DNA from: Coniochaeta sp. PMI_546
Lineage: Eukaryota > Ascomycota > Sordariomycetes > Coniochaetales > Coniochaetaceae
NCBI GenBank assembly: GCA_021432605.1
Contig: MU271149.1
Coordinates: 1,736,001-1,800,000 of the forward strand
Length of the DNA: 64,000 bases
Direction: 5' to 3'
Position numbers and translations under genes: made by a program. Below, piece after piece: positions 1 through 10,402 of the stretch (positions within the stretch are counted from its first letter, which is position 1; each line of letters starts with the position of its first letter). Under the pieces are notes generated by a model. That model saw nothing but the letters and a program-made list of their open reading frames with translations. It was not told the DNA's origin and searched no databases.

Positions 1-803
1 GCGTTCTATCGGCCGGTTCAGGCCAGCGGCTGGGTGGCGCGGCTCCTCGTCCAGGCGAGGATATCCGGAGAGTCATTGTTGACGCTATTGAGCGGAGGAA
101 CCGGACACTGCAAGGATGTGGAAACACGAATCATAATGAGAAGGAGATCCGGGAGATTTCCGATACAGCATCGAGGAACGGCTTCAGGACCAAGGCTGAA
201 GAGGATGCGGCAAACGATGCAGCCATCGCTCAGGCACTCTGGGAGCTGGTCCAGGAAGACGAAAAGGCCAAATACGGGAGCTCCTACATCCCACCCAGTC
301 AACAGAATCCGGAGGGCAACGGAGGCGGGGCTGTGATGGCGGCACAGGCCAGCGGCAGCAAGCCACCTCGAGAAGCGGCGAATTTTCAATCAAGGAATAC
401 AGTATCGTCGTCGGCACTGATACCTCCGCCTATCCCTGTAGCGACACGACCAGCGGCGCAACCTGCATTTGATAAACAAGCTGATGAGTGGGAGTGTGCT
501 ATCTGTACGCTGCGTAATCCAGCCACGTTTCTATGCTGCGATGCTTGTGGAACGCAGAGGAGCGAGGAGCAAACCACACAGATGCTAAAGTCAACCAAAC
601 GACCAAGAGCCGTGATTGACTTGACCAGCAGTCCGGTGCCGAAACGGACAGGTTCAAGCGGGAGCAGAGGAGCGACGGGGAATGCTTCAGCTCCAGCGAA
701 GCCGAAGCCGGCGACATGGCAATGTTCGTTCTGCGGGAACCACATGGAAAGGCAGTGGTGGACCTGCTCAGCGTGCGGGAAAATGAAAGATGATTCGAAG
801 TGA
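1..803 (+). CDS. WSS1: WSS1-like DNA-protein crosslink protease, C-terminal part (5' end outside window)
   Basis: The frame is open from the window edge and ends in TGA at 801-803, giving 266 visible residues. The first residues contain a GQRLGG stretch, as found at the end of WLM (Wss1p-like metalloprotease) domains; the HExxH catalytic site would lie upstream of the window. A charged helical linker follows. Then come two RanBP2/NZF-type zinc fingers: one starts WECAICTLRNP with paired cysteines (C-x2-C...C-x2-C), the other starts WQCSFCGNH and ends CSACGKM at the C-terminus. Such fingers usually bind ubiquitin or SUMO, fitting the family role of cutting proteins crosslinked to DNA in a SUMO/Cdc48-linked pathway. 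Family assignment rests on the WLM tail plus tandem fingers. The 5' truncation is due only to the window edge. Confidence 0.8.
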   Translation, partial: VLSAGSGQRLGGAAPRPGEDIRRVIVDAIERRNRTLQGCGNTNHNEKEIREISDTASRNGFRTKAEEDAANDAAIAQALWELVQEDEKAKYGSSYIPPSQQNPEGNGGGAVMAAQASGSKPPREAANFQSRNTVSSSALIPPPIPVATRPAAQPAFDKQADEWECAICTLRNPATFLCCDACGTQRSEEQTTQMLKSTKRPRAVIDLTSSPVPKRTGSSGSRGATGNASAPAKPKPATWQCSFCGNHMERQWWTCSACGKMKDDSK

Positions 804-2742
804 GCTTCATGATGCACGATTGGACTATGTTACGATAATGCCTCCAACAAGATACCCAACTGCACATCTCAACCAAAATTTAATTGACAGCTGAAGCAGC
901 CGAAGAGCAGCAGGGCTGTCAAGTTGCTGTCGTGCACACATCGGTGCTGGCTGACTACACATACCTACACTACCTAAGCTACGCGTACAATTAAGGGGCA
1001 AATCTATTGTTTGCGCTAGAGTGTACCACTGCATCATCGTCGTACGATAATGAGCGCAACATTGTGAAAATCCCCTAAACGATTTGGTAGGACCAAGTGA
1101 CGAAGCCACGGTACTAAGGCCATGCCATCCCATAACGTCTAGTGTATGATGTTAAAAAAACGAGGGACGACCAAGCATGATGCCATTCACAGACTGGACA
1201 AGCTTGTGGCAAAATGGAGCCAAGTGAAAGACAGCACCACTTGCTTAATAATATGACGTATGATAAGATCGGGGAACTTTTCTTCTGGGCTGGCGCGTGC
1301 GCCTGCATGGGATTTGACTTCTCGATCGCAGGACGGCGCGGGTGGCGTGTCACATCGGGTCTACACATATACTCGTACACAGTACAGCTATCCTCTGCCT
1401 GGTGCTCTCTTCCGTCTCCTAAGAAGCTAGTAGGTAGCGATACTCTCGCGAGCTTCCGGCCTCCAGTAAGTATGGGGTTAGAGCTTCCTAGGTAATATTG
1501 CATGGTGACATAGATTTTCTGTCCGTGAATGTCACTCCAACATCGTGATTGAGATGACGGATTCGGTTTGGATCGGTAATGAAAGATTCCCATTGGAAAT
1601 CCCGCATCCAAAAATATTTGACGATACACAACTTGCCTCGTCTTCATCCGGCTCCACAAATGCACACGACAGATCGTTTCCTGAATTGGTAAGGGCTGCG
1701 TTTGTAGAGTCAAGCAGATTTCAAGGGACGTGACCCTTTTGCCAGGAATCCGGCAAAGGTCATAGTTCACGTGGAGACAGTGGTCTGCCGCCTCCAAAAC
1801 TGAGTAGTGTCAGGTACCATGAGGAATGATACAGGACATTTCGTCATCTTACGCATCGTGCAAGCTGACCACGTCCGTTGACCTTCGTCAACGGGGTTCA
1901 ACACAAGGATAATAAGGTTTTTGGAACTCCGTTTTACTATTGGTAATGCTGGGCCTCTTGGCCTCCAGGGCCTCCAAAGGCTGCCCCAGTTTATGATTTG
2001 CCTCCACTGCTCAATGGTGTAGAAACCAGAGTCAAGATCTTCCCAATGACGCCAGAAGCTGGTCCATCCGTGGAGTGGTTGGAAGCAGGTAGGGTAACTT
2101 GCCATGATAGTACCTTAGTACCTTGGCCAGCAGAATGTAGCCACCCAGCTGCCACCCACCCTGGCATGCCCGGGACCTCAGCCAGAGAAATCAATCCACC
2201 ACCTACACTACCACTACCAACAGTACCCTTCCACACGTACCTTGTAGGCTACACCACCCACGTTTCCCTCCATTGTTGACCCTTCTCCATGTCAGTGCCC
2301 GTTTCCATCGTCCCACGCACATTCCGTTGAATTGGAAGATCTAGAACCTGACGCACCTCGCTTGCTCGCCGAGATCTTCAGGGTATCGTTTAGAAATCTT
2401 AATATTTTGTTTACTTTTGTTTATCTTGTCTCTCGGGGTTTGCTGTTTCCAGCTATTCAGTTGTGTCTTATCGGACAGCGTCGACTAGATACCTGCTTTT
2501 CGTCTGATTGTATTCCGAAGCTCCATCGAGGAACACAGAGACGGGTAGTTTCTCACGTTTGCCCTACGATAACCAACTCCCCTATCACCACTACACGAGA
2601 CACTCTCCCCCAAATCAACCTCCTGTTCTACATACAATCACCTTGTGTCGAGGAGCTCCTACACGCTCTTATTCCTGAAAGTTCCCAAGCCTTCACCCCT
2701 GACCGCCGTTGCCCATGCTTCCACTACCTTCGGAGCTTCGCC
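804..2742. other. Intergenic region and probable 5' leader of the histidine kinase gene
   Basis: No supported gene. A 227-codon minus-strand frame (1114-1797) lacks an ATG at its start and shows no recognisable motif. The frame of the downstream kinase is open from about 2332, but its first ATG is at 2743, so 2332-2742 is treated as leader. Confidence 0.5.
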
Positions 2743-5700
2743 ATGCTCTCCGATGAGTTATCGGTGACGATGGACGACCATGCTGCCATGCTGTCAGATG
2801 GACACGTGGAGACGGGTACGGACGACGCAACAGAAACAACAAGATTGACGAAACCACCGCCTGAGCAACGCCACCAGCAGCCGGACCCGCGACATGATTC
2901 CGGTTGGACATCTCCGCAGGCCACTGAGCGCCTTACCGACTCTATGGCTCAGTCAGGACCGCGAGCAAACTCGTCACCACGCGCTTCGACATCACGCTCC
3001 TCTGCTCAACCTGTAGAGCTCGCCAATCGACCTGGTTTGTCGCCTCACGAGAGGCCGGTGTCGCCCGGTTCCACACGAACTTTGTCGTCGCCGCATTCAA
3101 CACCCAGCCAGATTGCGCTCTTCGCTTTTCAGCATCTTCCTATCCCACTGTTGGTCTTGAGTAGCTTGAAGACGGTTGTCCTAGCGAATGAGGCCATGGG
3201 CAGGTTACTTGGCGAGATCCAGCAGGCGGCCGATGAGGAGAAGACGCCAACGCCCGAGCATTTGCGCGGACAATCCCTGTCACAGCTTGGTGTCAACGCG
3301 GCGCAGGATGGTCATTCAACATCTGTCGATTTGGAACAATATCTCGATTCACTAATATCGCATGTCGAACACACCGAAGATGCCAGACCTGGCATAAGCG
3401 ACGTGCAACAGCGGCTTCACGATGATGGCCGTGGTATACCTACAGTGGACCTCGTTAACACAATCGCTGCTGAGGAGGTAACCCAGCTTTCAGGTCAACC
3501 CACCACCGTCGAAGTCGTCATCTCGGGAAAGCATGCGGACCGATTATCGTCTTCGGGGCCACAGTTAAAGATAACATCGCCTCAGCGACACGCACGAATG
3601 ACTGTGACAACATTAGCTCCCATGAACGAAGAAACATATTTCACTCTCACATTCACGGATGTCGGATCTGGCTCCTCTCGGACCTCGCAACCGCGATCGA
3701 ACAATTCAGCAGTTCTGACATCGAAGGAGGTCCCTCTAGACGCCGTCTCGCCGTCTGATGCAACCAACGTAGAGCAGATGATCAGCCGCATGAAGGAGGA
3801 GGATGAGGAGCGCTTCAAGATCATGTGCGACGCTATGCCTCAGCTTGTGTGGATGACTACACCAGACGGACACCTTGAATTCTATAACCAGCGGTGGTAT
3901 GAGTATACCGGGTTGACGGAGGAAGCTTCGGTGGGACAGGGATGGATGCGAGCCGTTCACCCCGAAGATGTACCAAAGTCGGACAGACTATTCCAGCATT
4001 CGCTCAAGACGGGCGAGCCATTCGTGACCGAATATCGATGCCGGAGCAAGGAAGGCGAGTGGAGGTGGTTCATCACCCGCGCCCTACCGTTCAGGTCAAA
4101 AGAGACGGGGGAGATCGAGAGGTGGTTTGGCACCTGCACGGATGCGAATGAGAGCATCGAGAGCAGGCGTGAGGTCGAGCGCACGTGGCAGCAGCTGCTG
4201 ACTGTCATATCGCACGCTCAAGTCACCGTCTTTCAGGTCGACACCCAGAGGAGAGTAACGATGCTGGAAGGAGCGATGGTCGAAGAAGCCCTTGGCGGGC
4301 ACGACTTCGGACCACGCTGGTACAGTGGGAAAGATATGTACAGGGTATTCGGAGAGGTATCGAGAGCGACAGACGAACGGCAGCAAAGATTTCTTGGGCC
4401 CATCGAGACCATACTTGCCGGCCACCCTGCTGAGATTTTACAAGAGGACGAAATCGGTATGTTCCCTTGCCCGCGCTGCACAGTCTTCTTTCTATAGCAA
4501 ACAGGAAGACTGACATGGAAGCAGACGGCCGTTTCTACAGGACTCGTTTCCTCCCTATCGGTGTCAAGGACAAAAACGGCCAAATCCGTGCCACGGACAT
4601 CGAAGGAGTGATTGGCGTAATCAGGGATGTCACCGAGCTGAAATCAAAGGAAGCAGACATCGAAACACAGACACGAGAGAAACAAAAGCTCATGGCGAGC
4701 GAAGCTGCAGCGAAAGAAGCCAGCAAGCTGAAGAGCCAGTTCCTCGCCAACATGTCGCACGAGATCCGGACGCCGATCACGGGCGTTATTGGTATGGCCG
4801 AGCTGCTGCTTGACCTGGATCTTGGCGAGGAACAGCGGGAATTCACGGAGAATATCTACCGGTCCGCGAATGCTCTTCTTACTGTCATCAACGACATCTT
4901 GGACTTCTCCAAAGTCGAGTCCGGACGGTTGGATGTTGAGGAAGTACAATTTTCGCTGTCGGTTATTGTCCAAGACGTCAACAAGATGCTTAGCTTCGCG
5001 GCACAGCGGAAGAACCTAGACTTCTCGTCTGACATCTCGGATGATGTCGTGAACGATCTGGTGGTCATGGGGGATCCTGGCCGAGTCCGGCAGATCGTCA
5101 CGAACCTGTTGACGAACAGCATCAAATTCACAAATCAGGGTCACGTCAAATTCACCGTGCTAAAGGAAAAGGAGACGAAGGACACCATCGAGATCAGGTT
5201 TGTGATTGAAGACACGGGTATCGGAATCGAGGAAGAAGTGAGGAAACGCCTGTTCGTGCCCTTCAGCCAAGGAGACGCGTCGACGGCTAGGAAGTTTGGC
5301 GGAACCGGCCTCGGCTTGACTATATGCAAGAGTCTTTTGGACTTGATGCAAGGACGGATAATCCTGGAGTCCACTGTTGGCAGCGGGACAACTGCGACGT
5401 TCTGGATCCCGTTCAAGAAGCCGGGCAGCTCTGGTACCAATCTGGTCAGCATCGATCCCTTGTCCGACCGGCTGCAGTCAGACATGTCTGTGTCTGGCAA
5501 CAGCTCCGAGCCGGACGGGTTGCTCGGCAGTATCCCGCCCGAGCTGGCTGGCACTGTTCTGTTAGATGGTCTGAAGCCTTCGCGGGCTCATAGGAAGACG
5601 GGTAGCAACATCACTCCGTCCGCGCCTCCATCCGTTGACGCGCTTAGCTTCGAGGAACGGTCCAACCTCCACATCCTCGTGGTCGAGGACAATGCCATTA

Positions 5701-6629
5701 ACCAGCAAATAGCGACCAAGACGATCCAGAAGCTTGGCTTCAACGTCTCCGCTGCGTGGAATGGCAAGGAGGCGCTAGATTACCTGACAGCGGCTCAGGA
5801 GGGCAAGAAGAGGAAGCCCGACGTGATCCTTATGGACGTGCAAATGCCCGTCATTGACGGTTATAAATGCACGCATCTGCTGCGGTACCACCTGCCTTAC
5901 AAAACCTACGTCCAAGACGTTCCCATTGTTGCCATGACGGCCTCTGCCATCCAGGGTGACAGAGAAAAGTGCCGCAAGGCAGGGATGGATGACTACCTCG
6001 CCAAGCCGGTCAGAGGCAAGATCCTAGAACGGATGCTCGTCCGCTGGACCGCGCGCAACCGGCTGGGTGTTTCCCAGATGTCATCGCAAGGCTCCGAGAT
6101 ATCAGATGTCGAGTGTTCCAACGCCAGCGAACACTGCGACAACATGGACATTCCGTGCGTCGAGCACGACGACGACGACTTCCTGGATCTGCGACAGACG
6201 CCCCTGGACGATTTGCGTCAGCACGCCTTGGACGCCCTGCTGCCCACCGTCGTCGGGAACTACCATCACCGCGAGCTCTCGCAGCCACCACAAGCCACAC
6301 GTAACAACCCTTCCAAACCGCCGCTGACCAGGTCGGACACGGAAGAGACGCAACTTGCGCGCAAATCCGTGGTGCGCAACGACTCGGCGCACACGGCCAA
6401 GCGGGCGACGAGCAAGACGAGCAACGAGACGGACGGCGAGATGGCGGCGCAGAGCAGAGACGCCAAGCTCTTCGGTGCCGCGGGCGCGGGACGCGAGGAG
6501 CTGCCGCCCCAACATGTGCCTTCGCCCTCGCCCTCGCCCTCGAACGCGGGTGGTGAGGCGTTGACTGAGGCGAACATGGAGAGGCATATGCAGGAGGAGG
6601 AGTTTAAGCTTTGGCATTCGAACGATTGA
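2743..6629 (+). CDS. PAS-domain hybrid histidine kinase
   Basis: Two exons, 2743-4456 and 4522-6629, separated by a 65-nt GTATGT...GAAG intron with a CTGAC branch site; the product is about 1273 residues. The start is the first ATG in frame. The N-terminus (about 1-150) is Ser/Pro-rich. A PAS-like region follows around 150-215 and a clear PAS/PAC domain around 360-470 (starts MPQLVWMTTPDG). The HisKA H-box ANMSHEIRTP places the phosphorylated His near 651. The HATPase has an N-box (NLLTNSIKFT), DTGIGI and GGTGLGL. The receiver has VVEDNAINQQ, phospho-Asp in LMDVQMP near 1010, and the conserved Lys in DYLAKPV. No transmembrane segment is seen, so it is probably a cytosolic sensor feeding Ypd1-type phosphorelay. 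A low-complexity tail of about 190 residues follows the receiver. The exact fungal HHK group was not determined. Confidence 0.9.
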
Positions 6630-7391
6630 AGAGACATTGCACGGGGGCATGAGATGTGAGAAGATGCGGATTTCTTCTGTTCTTGCATGGCCGGGTTGGC
6701 ATGGTTTGTGGCATTTACAGTCTTTACGGGAGTTCTGGATATTTGGGTTTCTATGACTTTGGGGTCCAATGCATGATTGATGCATGGCTCTGGATTGGGC
6801 ACAGCGATGGACGTAAATGATGACAAGTCGATGTTTGCTTTTGGGTCGAATACGAAAAAGGTAACTGGCAATAGACGAGAGCGGGAGGAGCATATACCCA
6901 AGCAGAAGAAGCACATAACGGTCGTTCTTAGACGACGGCGCGCGAAGCAACATTCGGACAGATATATTTTTACGCGCCCTGAACTCAATAGAGGGGTCAC
7001 GTTGACGAAAAATTATACTATAGTCTCTTCCCTGCCTCATCCTCAGAAGGAAACGAGGCTGTCCAAGGGACTGACTGACAGTGTGAAGTTACGCGGCTCT
7101 CAACAGAGCAGGTTATTTTGAGTCTCGACATCAATGCAACTTGGCTCAGCTGCACGCAGGACATAGAAATCTAGCCAACCGCTGCGAAAGCGGCTGCCTA
7201 GACTTCACCCCCCAGTCAGGATCTCAACCCCGGGACCAACGACACCGACGATGAAGGAGCCGTCAATCGTCGGCTTATAAGTAATCATTGCGACATTCCA
7301 GGCCTGAGATTTTGTCTGCATCGCATCTGCTAATGACCTGTCTCCTTGTCCATCATCCCGAATCGCACAGTGGACGGTGAAACATCCCACC
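6630..7391. other. Intergenic region, histidine kinase 3' end to DUF726 gene
   Basis: Holds the 3' UTR of the kinase and the promoter and leader of the next gene. No coding signal or repeat was recognised. Confidence 0.5.
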
Positions 7392-9845
7392 ATGGCGCCG
7401 CTGACCTCTGATCCGCGGCATCTGCTCGTCGTCCTTAACCCAGCGCGGCGCAAGGCCCTCTACACTCTCATATCCGAGATAACAAGTTACATGCAATCCC
7501 AGCTCAAACTACCAGAGCCAACTACACCTGCATCCTCATCCACCACCCGGCCCGTCGATGCACCTCTCTTCCACCCCACCCGCCAGACCTCAGACATCTC
7601 GCTCACGGATGAACCACCCCCCTCCCCACAGCCCTCCCCGGACCTCATCCGCCTCCGCGTCGCAGCCCTCACCCACTTTCAATCATGGCGTCGCTCCATC
7701 CTCGCCAAACTAGAAGAACTCCTCAGGACACCCGACGACAACCAAATCCTCGACCAGCGGCGCAAAAGGGCAGAGCGAGCCGCCCACACCCCCAGGCCAG
7801 GCGAGAGCCTCATCGATCTCGGTACATCCGCAGCCGAGTCCAACGACGGCGACGAAGAGGAAGCCAAGCGCAGGGCTCGCGCCGTGGCAGCCTTGCAAGC
7901 CAGGTACCACCCCATCCCCACGCGCCTGACGACCATCCCCCTGCAGGACAGGAAGGAGGTCCTCAGCGCCGTGCTGCTGGTGCTGCTGTCGAGTGGGAAT
8001 TACTCGGCGGACTCGAGGGTCATGGCGGTGTATCTTGCTTCGGCGCTGGGGCTGCCGCTCGAGGTGCTGGTGCGCGAGGAGACGGAGATTGCGGTCTCGC
8101 TGGTCGAGGGCTCGGGCCGGACGATGACGGCCGACGCGGAGGCGACGAAGCGCAGGGAGCAGAACCAGGGCAGTCGGTTCTGGAAGGTGGGGTTGGCGAG
8201 CGTGGCTGGTGCGGCGGTCATTGGGGTGACGGGTGGGCTGGCGGCGCCGGTCGTGGCGGGGGCTATTGGTGGGTTGATGGGGACGGTTGGTCTGGGGGGC
8301 GTGGCGAGCTTTCTGGGGATTTTCTGGATGAATGGCGCGCTGGTCGGGACGCTGTTTGGTGCGTTGGGGGGACGGATGACTGGGGAGATTGTCGATCAAT
8401 ATGCCAGAGAGGTCGAGGATTTCAGGTTCATCCCGTTAAGGGAAGAATGGGGCGAGGGACTGAGTAGGGATGATGAGGATGATAGGGAGGGGAGGAGGTT
8501 GAAGGTTGTTATTGGGGTAAATGGGTGGTTGACGAGCAGGGAGGACGTTACGAAGCCGTGGAGAAGCCTGGGCCAAGAGTCAGAAGTGTTTGCGTTGAGG
8601 TACGAGATGGATTGTCTGTTGGCGCTGGGACAGAGCTTGAAGGGGATGGTTTCGAGCTATGCTTGGAGTATGGTCAAGAGTGAGATACTCAAGAGGACTG
8701 TGCTGGCTACGTTGGGGTCGGCGCTGTGGCCCGCGTACATGTTGTCGGTTGCGTCGAATCTGGATAACCCGTTCAGTCTGGCCAAGAACAGGTCTGAGAA
8801 GGCTGGCAAGATCTTGGCTGACGCGATTATCAACAAGGTGCAGGGCGAGAGGCCGGTGACACTGATAGGGTATTCACTTGGGGCGAGGGTCATTTACTCT
8901 TGTCTGCGGACCCTAGCGGAGCGACGAGCATTTGGTCTTGTGGAAGACGTCGTTTTCATCGGTGCGCCGATCCCATCCAACAGGAACCACTGGCAGATGA
9001 TGCGCAGTGTGGTGTCAGGGAAGATGTTTAACGTGTACTCGGAAAATGATTACATCCTCGCCTTCCTCTATCGCACGACGAGTATGCAACTAGGCATTGC
9101 CGGTCTGCAGGAAATCCAGGATATCGAGGGCGTGGAGAACCTGAATTTGACCGAAGAGGTCCAGGGCCATCTAAGATACGCTGGTCTGATAGGGAATATA
9201 CTCGTGCGATGCGGATTTCCAGACATTAGGGGCACAGACGGGACTATCAAGAAGGATGACGATGAGATATCTCTGCAAGACGCTGACCTGGGTCGCACCG
9301 GGACGTTGATACAGCTGGACGACTTGCACATACTTGAGGAGGCTAAGCCTCCACGAGCACAGACTGACCGGCCGAACAGGGCATCGGCAGGTGAAGCGTC
9401 GGCGATATACTCACCAGTCTCCAGGAGCCCCGAGGAGAGAAAGCAGCGGGCTAGTATCACGAGGAAACAGTCAGAGGCTTTACAGGAGGCTTTTGATCCC
9501 CTAGGAGCAACAACCAGCACAGTTGCGCAAGTTGCAAAGCCACGAGTTGCTAGTACGCCATCAGATCCACCCAAGTTCGTGATGGAGTCGCCCAACACGA
9601 AGTACAATGGCACTGTACGAGACTTTGCGTTGGCAAAAGCTGCGCCAACAGACGTCGAGCGCGGTCCTCCGCCGTACACACCGTCGGTTACCGAGATAGC
9701 AACAACGGGCAGTTCTTCCGTTGCGAGTCATCAGAGACATGAGGACGAGGAGGGCAGTGAAGAAGAGGATGGTTACGGCGGTATCAGCATGGTTGACAAC
9801 GACGAGGATTTTGCTTATGTTGAACCGGTACCGCTGGAGGATTAG
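7392..9845 (+). CDS. DUF726/TMCO4-like membrane-associated alpha/beta-hydrolase-fold protein
   Basis: Single exon, 817 residues. The ATG at 7392 sits in a near-perfect context (CCACCATGG); the few in-frame codons upstream start from GTG only. The middle of the protein has a Gly/Ala-rich hydrophobic stretch (about 270-330) typical of the paired membrane segments of DUF726 proteins. After it lies the hydrolase-like elbow GYSLGARV, with the presumed nucleophile Ser near 495. The C-terminal third is Ser/Pro-rich, ends in an acidic stretch, and is probably disordered. Known relatives are human TMCO4 and budding-yeast Mil1 (YFL034W), the latter reported to bind an AP-1 adaptor variant, so a role in membrane trafficking is possible. 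Enzymatic activity is inferred from the fold only. Confidence 0.8.
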   Translation: MAPLTSDPRHLLVVLNPARRKALYTLISEITSYMQSQLKLPEPTTPASSSTTRPVDAPLFHPTRQTSDISLTDEPPPSPQPSPDLIRLRVAALTHFQSWRRSILAKLEELLRTPDDNQILDQRRKRAERAAHTPRPGESLIDLGTSAAESNDGDEEEAKRRARAVAALQARYHPIPTRLTTIPLQDRKEVLSAVLLVLLSSGNYSADSRVMAVYLASALGLPLEVLVREETEIAVSLVEGSGRTMTADAEATKRREQNQGSRFWKVGLASVAGAAVIGVTGGLAAPVVAGAIGGLMGTVGLGGVASFLGIFWMNGALVGTLFGALGGRMTGEIVDQYAREVEDFRFIPLREEWGEGLSRDDEDDREGRRLKVVIGVNGWLTSREDVTKPWRSLGQESEVFALRYEMDCLLALGQSLKGMVSSYAWSMVKSEILKRTVLATLGSALWPAYMLSVASNLDNPFSLAKNRSEKAGKILADAIINKVQGERPVTLIGYSLGARVIYSCLRTLAERRAFGLVEDVVFIGAPIPSNRNHWQMMRSVVSGKMFNVYSENDYILAFLYRTTSMQLGIAGLQEIQDIEGVENLNLTEEVQGHLRYAGLIGNILVRCGFPDIRGTDGTIKKDDDEISLQDADLGRTGTLIQLDDLHILEEAKPPRAQTDRPNRASAGEASAIYSPVSRSPEERKQRASITRKQSEALQEAFDPLGATTSTVAQVAKPRVASTPSDPPKFVMESPNTKYNGTVRDFALAKAAPTDVERGPPPYTPSVTEIATTGSSSVASHQRHEDEEGSEEEDGYGGISMVDNDEDFAYVEPVPLED

Positions 9846-10402
9846 TATCTCATAAGATCTGAGGAGGAGTTGTAACATTGACATCTCTATTCCGCTTCTA
9901 CGGGGCGACTTGGGGTACTCAGATATATCATCATAATTTGTGCTGGAGTGACGTGCCGCCTGTTGTAGCTTTGTATCCAGTTAGATCCGGGAAGACGGCA
10001 GACGCGAAGTATTATTGCATAGATCATCAGTCACGAGCGCTGTTCTGTCAAATGAGAGAGAGGGATGGGCGACGTGAACTGGCAAGGTTGGGATCCCTGA
10101 GATGGGTGATAGGTGACGCAGCGGCAGATGGGGGAAAGTGGAGATAATCCACACTGTCAAGTTGGCCCAGCAACGGCGCGTCGACAACAAACAAAACCCA
10201 CACAGCACCAGTTGATCCTATCATCCTACCCTAGGTACTTGATATCCCAACCATCGACAATTGCGTCAAACGGCACCTCTTTCTTATTTTATGTTCTGAA
10301 CATTGCACATTGCAGGACCAAAGCCAGACCTTATGAGGAGCCATTCGTGATTTCTCGTGCCCTCGACAACACTAACACAGAACAGCGACATATTTACCAA
10401 CC
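9846..10402. other. Intergenic region upstream of BRCT protein gene
   Basis: No coding or repeat signal recognised. It should hold the 3' UTR of the DUF726 gene and the promoter of the BRCT gene. Confidence 0.5.

Noticed and set aside
1114-1797. 227-codon minus-strand open frame
   Set aside because: It begins at TTG, shows no domain, splice or composition support, and lies in an otherwise non-coding region.
2332-2742. Upstream extension of the histidine kinase frame
   Set aside because: It opens at TTG and has no ATG before 2743; the peptide looks like translated leader rather than a domain.
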